DNA of 39,169 nucleotides from Acidobacteriota bacterium (lineage in GTDB: Bacteria > Acidobacteriota > Terriglobia > Terriglobales > Acidobacteriaceae): positions 1-39,169 of the forward strand of contig JANYDG010000070.1 of the NCBI GenBank assembly GCA_025359885.1, read 5' to 3'. Both the position numbers and the translations under genes were made by a program. Each line of letters starts with the position of its first letter. Within the stretch, counting starts at the first letter, position 1. Positions 34,128-39,169 of this stretch are shown in pieces. The notes beneath the pieces are model-generated. The model ran no database searches. It was given only the letters and a program-made list of their open reading frames with translations, and was not told where the DNA came from.

Positions 34128-35582
34128 CTAGGCAATGATGTCGTGAATCACGTTGCCAGAAACATCAGTTAGTCGGTAGTCGCGACCACTATAGCGGTAG
34201 GTAAGCTTGGTGTGATCAATGCCGAGAAGGTACAGGATTGTGGCATGAATATCATGCACATGTACTGGCTTATCGATCGCCTTCCATCCAAATTCGTCGG
34301 TTGCGCCGTATGTGAACCCCGGCTTGATTCCGCCGCCGGCGAGCCACATCGTGAAGCCGTGCGGATTATGATCGCGACCGTTGTGCGTCTGACCGCCGTT
34401 GAATCCACTTCCCATCTCGACGACTGGCGTGCGACCAAATTCAGATCCGGCAACAATGATCGTATCTTCGAAAAGCCCACGAGCCTTTAGGTCTTTGATC
34501 AAGGCAGCGAAAGGCTGGTCGGAATCGTGAGCAGTTCGACGATGCATTTCAATGTCAAAGTGGTGATCCCAGGGATCGCCCTTGGCATAATAGATTTGCA
34601 CGACGCGCACGCCACGTTCGATCAAGCGAGCGGCGGTGAGGCAACCTCGTGCGGTACTACCTTCCCCGTACATTTTGAGAACTGCATCACTTTCCTTGCG
34701 CACGTCAAAGACGTCAGGAGCTTCCGTCTGCATCCGATAAGCTGTCTCCATCGCACCAATGGTTGCTTCTAACTGAGAGTCGTGTGCGGCGCCGGGAGCC
34801 GATTTCATATTCATTTGGTCTAACTGCTCAAGCAGGTCAAGCTCCTTGCGCTGTTGCTTGAGATCGAAGGTCTCATTGTGAATGTTTGCAATGAGGGCCT
34901 TGGGATCAAAGTCAACCTTCTCTACCTTATCTGAGACATAAGTTCCCTGATGTACAGCTGACAAGAACGCCGATCCCCAAAGGGGTGGCCCGACAGTCGT
35001 TGGGACCTCGGGGCACAGCACTACGAATCCTGGAAGATTCTTGTTTTCCGACCCAAGGCCATAAGTCATCCAAGACCCCATCGATGGGCGTCCAGCAAAG
35101 TTGGCTCCAGTATTCATCATGAGAAGTGCCGGTTCATGATTTGGAATTTCAGTGAAGACTGAGTGTACGAAGCACATATCATCAACGCTGTCACCGAGGT
35201 GGGGAAATATCTCGCTAACTTCTTTACCACTCTGACCATACTTCTTGAAGCTAAAAGGAGACTTCATGAGCGAACCGGTCTTCCGCTCATGCTGCAAGTC
35301 ACCGCCTGGCATAGGTTGGCCGTGGTATTTCTCCAAGATCGGCTTGTGATCAAAACTATCGATTTGCGAAAGTCCGCCATTCATAAAGAGAAAAATCACA
35401 TGCTTAGCCTTAGGCTTGAAGCCAGGCTCTTGAATCATCCAGGAGGCGTTCCCTGAAGCCGCATCAGCGCGGGCAACTGTGTCACCCAAAAGGCTCGCCA
35501 GAGAAAGCATTCCGAAACCCGCGCCCATCTTGCAGAGGGCCTCGCGGCGGGTGATCGGTTGATTCGAGGGCTTATGTCGCAT
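34128..35582 (-). CDS. Tat-exported DUF1501 protein
   Basis: A 484-residue protein with a twin-arginine signal (ITRREALCKMGAGFGMLSLA, RR at 12-13). The DUF1501 domain, a member of the alkaline phosphatase/sulfatase-like superfamily, shows FLFMNGGLSQIDSFDHKP, SVFTEIPNHEPALLMMNTG, SEFGRTPVVE and GGQTHNGRDHNPHGF. The family is common in planctomycetes and acidobacteria, typically next to a PSD1/PSCyt2 protein, as here; its activity is not established. I chose the ATG at 35582, which has AAAGGAAG upstream; ATG 35606 would add 8 residues. It lies 51 bases after the cytochrome gene, so the two are surely co-transcribed. Confidence 0.92.
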   Translation of the reverse strand: MRHKPSNQPITRREALCKMGAGFGMLSLASLLGDTVARADAASGNASWMIQEPGFKPKAKHVIFLFMNGGLSQIDSFDHKPILEKYHGQPMPGGDLQHERKTGSLMKSPFSFKKYGQSGKEVSEIFPHLGDSVDDMCFVHSVFTEIPNHEPALLMMNTGANFAGRPSMGSWMTYGLGSENKNLPGFVVLCPEVPTTVGPPLWGSAFLSAVHQGTYVSDKVEKVDFDPKALIANIHNETFDLKQQRKELDLLEQLDQMNMKSAPGAAHDSQLEATIGAMETAYRMQTEAPDVFDVRKESDAVLKMYGEGSTARGCLTAARLIERGVRVVQIYYAKGDPWDHHFDIEMHRRTAHDSDQPFAALIKDLKARGLFEDTIIVAGSEFGRTPVVEMGSGFNGGQTHNGRDHNPHGFTMWLAGGGIKPGFTYGATDEFGWKAIDKPVHVHDIHATILYLLGIDHTKLTYRYSGRDYRLTDVSGNVIHDIIA

Positions 35583-35633
35583 ATTCGTCTTCTTCCTTTG
35601 TAGCATCCCATTGTTTGAGAAGTGAGCTAGTGT

Positions 35634-38600
35634 TTAGTTCAGGAATTGAAATTCATTCGAACTGATCATGATACGAGCATATTGCCGCCAAGCAGTGATC
35701 GGCTCTCCTTTGACTGAGTATCCGGCCTTCTCGGGAGAGGTTTCGAGGAATTTGAGACCCAATTCCACCTCCTGGTCACTGGGCTTTCTTTGAAAAACGA
35801 TCTGATAGAGCTTTGCAATCCGATCCTTGTCAGTCGCCTCTGAGTGGACCCGCTCTGCCAAGATTCCAGCCTGCTTGAACACGAACGGATTATTCATGAA
35901 GTATAACTGTTGAAGTGGTACGTTACTTGAGAATCGCTGCTCAGATGTAAAGCTTGGATTTGCAAAATCGAAGACCTGGAGATAGTTATTGAGACGGTAA
36001 CGACTTACTTTGCAGAAGATGGTCGGTTGCACATTCTCCTCTGAGAAATCCGAGGAAGGACCTGAAGTCTTTTTTGTGTCGAGGTCTCCGGCGACAAACA
36101 GCATGGAGTCACGCAATTGTTCTGCGTCAAGCCGTTGACGATTGAAGTGCGAATACAGTCTGTTGGCGCCATCTTTCTCATGGGCCTCGGGAGACTCCTC
36201 AACTGTCGATTGGTATGTGGCAGAGAGCATAATTTCTCTCTGGAGTTTCTTGATTGAGTATCCGTCTGCTACGAACTGGTTTGCCAGATATTCGAGCAAA
36301 TCGGGGTTGGTCGGTTCTTCACCGACTACTCCCAGATTGTCAGGGGTGTTGACAATCCCTGAACCGAAGTGCCATTTCCAAACCCGATTAACAATGACCC
36401 GAGCCGCCATTGGGCTGGCGGCAATGTCGTTCGCTAACTCAAGGCGCCCACTGCCCTGTGAATATGGTTTTGTATCTTGAGACGTAAGCACTGTGAGAAA
36501 CCGTCGCTGCACCGTATCTCCCAACGAATGAGGATTGCCACGCAGGTTGAGTTTTACGTCTACTATTTGCGGTTTGTCAGCCATTCCGTGCACGTACGGG
36601 TAATTCTCGGGAGCAACTTTCTTTTTGGTTTCAGAGATTTCCTTCTGTTGTGATTCGATGTAAGCCTGCCACTGGGGCCCCAGACGGCTGTTCAATTCCC
36701 AACCCGTAAACACGAGAACTCCGGGCTCGAACTTCATTTCCTGATCACCTGAGCGAGTAATGAAGAGGTCAGAATAGAGTTTGGCTTCGTCGATGGGAAT
36801 CGTCTTTAACTCTAGAGCGCAGCCAGGGCAAAACTGATCGTCTGTCTCAAATTCGCTGGGCTTGGCGTCGTGAATCCTATGCTTGGGAACGTCATTTTTC
36901 GCGCGGACGATATCGTTCTCTTCCTCAACGTCTCGTGCGTGCTGGCTTACTTTTAGAACGAGCTTCTGGAAGCTATCTGCAAGCACTTTTGCCTGGTCGT
37001 CCGATCCTCCATCGACTGAAACCATTGCTTGCCAATCCTTGAGATAGTCGTACTGCAGCGGCTTGGCGAATGACAGGTAGTCTACCCATCGTCGGAGAAC
37101 CTCTGAATCCAGTTTCGCCTGCGCAGCTGCTTCCTCTACAGTACTTTTGGGTTTTCCGAGCACATTCCAGGCAGCGACCATGTAACTAGAAGTCTGATGC
37201 GCCAAAGCCTCTGCTAACTGCCTTGACTCGGTACGTGTATATTCCTGCAAGTCGATCTGTAGCTTTTCAAGCTTTGCCTGATTTGATTCGTAGGCCGCCG
37301 TCTGCGCAGGTGTAGCCGTGGGATATTCCTTATAAGTGGAGTTTGCGAAAACTCCGACCAGCGCGTAATAGTCTTTTTGGGTTATGGGATCGTACTTGTG
37401 ATTATGGCAGCGCGCACACGCAACTGTGAGACCAAGGGTGCCTCGTGTCACTGCATCGACTCGCTCGTTTCTCTCGTCTGCTCGTCCCTGGATCGGTTCA
37501 GCCTGATCCCACACCCAAGGGCCCGCACCCAGATAGCTCGTTGCCGTAAGGAAGTCGTCCTGCTCTGACTTGGTTTTAGCAGGAATTTTGTCCCCAGCTA
37601 TCTGGAGCCGCAAGAATTGGTCGTATGGAAGGTCCTGGTTGATCGACTTGATGACCCAGTCTCGGTAGCGGTATGCACCTGAAAATGGCATATATCCCCG
37701 ACCTTTAGGATCGAGGCCTCTAACGTCATCTTCTGCGTAACGTGCCACATCAAGCCAGTGCCGCCCCCAGCGCTCGCCGTATTTGGGAGAGGCGAGCAAG
37801 CGATCAATAAGCCTGGCGTACGCTTGTGGCGATCTATCTTTAGTGAAGGTTTCAACCTCTTCCGGAGTTGGAGGTAGACCGGTTAAGTCATAAGTTGCTC
37901 GGCGGATGAGAGTCCGCTTGTCCGCTTGCTCCGAAGGCTTGATGCCGGCCTCAAGCAGTTTGGCGAGAATGAACTTATCAATCGGTGTCCGCGCCCAGTT
38001 CGAACCCTTTGCATCAGGGACCTTGACAACTTTAAGGGGTTGGAAAGACCAGAATTTACGCTGCTTCTCGGTGATGATTCCCGATTTCACCGACGCTGAG
38101 AAAACAGTGCCTGGAGCACTCTTCGGCCACACGGCACCCTGTTTGATCCAACGGGTAAGATCGACTACCTCTTGAGGAGTTAGTTTTCCTCCTTTAGGCA
38201 TTTTCAGGGCCGTGGACTGATGAACGGCCGTGATCATCAGGCTCTTGCCTGGGTCTCCCGGTACCATGACAGGACCGTGCGCGCCACCTTTCAGCATCGC
38301 TTCGCGGGAGTCCAACTTCAGTCCACCTGAGGTGATCTCTCCATGACAGCGATAGCAGTTATTGGCAAGGATGGGGCGTATGTTGTTTTCGAAGAAATCC
38401 GCATCGGAGACAGTGCCAACAGCCTGGGTCGAAGTGACCACCGAGGCTGGGATTATCGCCTTCGGAGTCAATTTTTGCGAAGTAGCCTCTGACCCCGGGG
38501 GAGTCATCACCGTTGTATCTGCCTGAGACTTATTCTGCTTTGCTTCAGTTGAGTCTAGACCTGCCACCAACAGCTCACTCGATGCCTTGGCTCCCGCCTT

Positions 38601-38999
38601 CACCCATGCCGTCAGAGTTGCAATCTCCGAGGGCTCAAGTGGAACTTTCGGAGGCATCTTCAGCTTGTTTTGTCTTCTAATCATGGCGATCAGCAGACTG
38701 GAATCGGGGTCGCCCGGAACAATGGGAGACCCGCTTTTTCCGCCCTTCAGGATTGAAGCATAGCTATCCAGTCGCAAGCCTCCAGATAGTGAATCCTGGT
38801 GGCAGGAGTAGCAGTTGTCATCCAGGATTGGTTGTACCTTTTGCGCGAAGAACTCAGGTGAAGCGGGATCGGGCCCGGTCTGGGTCTGGGTCTGGGCGAG
38901 AACATCGGCCTTTAACGATGCGAGAAGCAAAGCTCCGCCGATAACTGATAATGCTATCAATGAGCTTGGGATAATTCTTGACCTAGGCGCCCGCATCAC
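35634..38999 (-). CDS. Planctomycete-type cytochrome (PSCyt1 x2, PSCyt2, PSD1) protein
   Basis: A 1121-residue exported protein. After the signal there are two PSCyt1 cytochrome c domains in tandem, with haem motifs CYSCH (63-67) and CYRCH (215-219) and candidate axial methionines in LKMPP (M115) and LKMPKG (M267). DUF1549 (PSCyt2) follows at about 320-550 and contains another CARCH (528-532); DUF1553 (PSD1) lies near the C-terminus, with MAARVIVNRVWKWHFG and GVVGEEPTNPDLLEYLANQF. These multi-haem proteins are abundant in planctomycetes and acidobacteria, but their reaction is unproven. The GTG at 38999 overlaps the stop of the preceding frame by 4 bases (GTGA) and has GGGAG upstream; ATG 38996 is the other choice. 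It heads a cluster with the DUF1501 gene. Confidence 0.93.
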   Translation of the reverse strand: MMRAPRSRIIPSSLIALSVIGGALLLASLKADVLAQTQTQTGPDPASPEFFAQKVQPILDDNCYSCHQDSLSGGLRLDSYASILKGGKSGSPIVPGDPDSSLLIAMIRRQNKLKMPPKVPLEPSEIATLTAWVKAGAKASSELLVAGLDSTEAKQNKSQADTTVMTPPGSEATSQKLTPKAIIPASVVTSTQAVGTVSDADFFENNIRPILANNCYRCHGEITSGGLKLDSREAMLKGGAHGPVMVPGDPGKSLMITAVHQSTALKMPKGGKLTPQEVVDLTRWIKQGAVWPKSAPGTVFSASVKSGIITEKQRKFWSFQPLKVVKVPDAKGSNWARTPIDKFILAKLLEAGIKPSEQADKRTLIRRATYDLTGLPPTPEEVETFTKDRSPQAYARLIDRLLASPKYGERWGRHWLDVARYAEDDVRGLDPKGRGYMPFSGAYRYRDWVIKSINQDLPYDQFLRLQIAGDKIPAKTKSEQDDFLTATSYLGAGPWVWDQAEPIQGRADERNERVDAVTRGTLGLTVACARCHNHKYDPITQKDYYALVGVFANSTYKEYPTATPAQTAAYESNQAKLEKLQIDLQEYTRTESRQLAEALAHQTSSYMVAAWNVLGKPKSTVEEAAAQAKLDSEVLRRWVDYLSFAKPLQYDYLKDWQAMVSVDGGSDDQAKVLADSFQKLVLKVSQHARDVEEENDIVRAKNDVPKHRIHDAKPSEFETDDQFCPGCALELKTIPIDEAKLYSDLFITRSGDQEMKFEPGVLVFTGWELNSRLGPQWQAYIESQQKEISETKKKVAPENYPYVHGMADKPQIVDVKLNLRGNPHSLGDTVQRRFLTVLTSQDTKPYSQGSGRLELANDIAASPMAARVIVNRVWKWHFGSGIVNTPDNLGVVGEEPTNPDLLEYLANQFVADGYSIKKLQREIMLSATYQSTVEESPEAHEKDGANRLYSHFNRQRLDAEQLRDSMLFVAGDLDTKKTSGPSSDFSEENVQPTIFCKVSRYRLNNYLQVFDFANPSFTSEQRFSSNVPLQQLYFMNNPFVFKQAGILAERVHSEATDKDRIAKLYQIVFQRKPSDQEVELGLKFLETSPEKAGYSVKGEPITAWRQYARIMISSNEFQFLN

Positions 39000-39169
39000 T
39001 TTGCATCTCCCTGCAATTTGATTTTCCTGATCGGCTCAATTTCTTCCGCACTATGGCCGGAGCCATAGGCTCTGCATTTCACAAACTCACGCAGGTCTTG
39101 ATCATCACACCCTGCATCGAGCAGCTCCAAGCAGGTATGTGAACCGATATAGCCGGCACCGCCGGTGAC
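38996..39169 (-). CDS. GalE-like N-terminus joined to an unrelated tail (chimeric partial gene)
   Basis: The frame is open from the right window edge to a TGA at 38998-38996. Its first 22 residues start VTGGAGYIGSHTCLELLDAG, the dinucleotide-binding start of UDP-glucose 4-epimerase (G-x-x-G-x-x-G loop). Instead of the expected second beta-strand (V-V-V-x-D-N-L), the next 35 residues (DQDLREFVKCRAYGSGHS onward) are not epimerase-like, and the frame then stops. The stop overlaps the GTG start of the cytochrome gene by 4 bases, so it is the coupled upstream gene of that operon. It is therefore a truncated or rearranged gene, a real fusion, or an assembly join near the window edge. I do not recognise the tail. 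Confidence 0.6.
   Translation of the reverse strand, partial: VTGGAGYIGSHTCLELLDAGCDDQDLREFVKCRAYGSGHSAEEIEPIRKIKLQGDAK

Overview
The window most likely comes from an acidobacterium (phylum Acidobacteriota, Terriglobales/Granulicella-like). I infer this from gene content, not from any database match. It has a very large TonB-dependent-receptor-like protein with an N-terminal carboxypeptidase-regulatory domain, a planctomycete-type cytochrome (PSCyt1/PSCyt2/PSD1) protein paired with a Tat-exported DUF1501 protein, a PaoABCD-type molybdenum hydroxylase, many exported hydrolases, and strong G/C bias in third codon positions on the left. No rRNA, tRNA, insertion sequence, phage gene or CRISPR array was seen.

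Left block (1 to about 16 kb, GC-rich) is mostly housekeeping. It holds the 3' end of an EamA transporter, a tandem universal stress protein, ftsH with tilS (a classic bacterial neighbourhood), and ispD-ispF. After these come an exported M14 carboxypeptidase, a two-helix membrane protein, a VapBC-type toxin-antitoxin pair divergent from gltX, an exported amidohydrolase-fold protein that lacks its metal-binding histidines, dxs, and an exported DUF4440/SnoaL-like protein. With dxs, ispD and ispF together, three of the MEP isoprenoid pathway genes lie within 10 kb.

Middle block (16 to 25.3 kb) starts with a soluble GAF-PAS-PAS-PAS histidine kinase with no linked response regulator and a small outer-membrane beta-barrel protein that ends in a textbook terminator. 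A yeast-type cytosine deaminase follows, divergent from a complete paoABCD-like operon: Tat-exported 2Fe-2S subunit, FAD/4Fe-4S subunit, molybdopterin subunit and XdhC-like maturation factor.

Right block (25.4 to 39.2 kb) has visibly lower GC. It holds an astacin-type metalloprotease with C-terminal repeats and a long co-directional minus-strand run: a galE-start chimera (cut by the window edge), a PSD1/cytochrome protein, a DUF1501 protein, an exported metallo-beta-lactamase-fold hydrolase, a 1233-residue Oar/TonB-dependent-like outer-membrane protein and a TPR protein. The first three are tightly coupled, and every complete protein in the run carries an export signal or is predicted in the envelope. 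It looks like one cell-envelope redox/hydrolysis/uptake module of unknown substrate, and it is the most accessory-looking and least understood part of the window.
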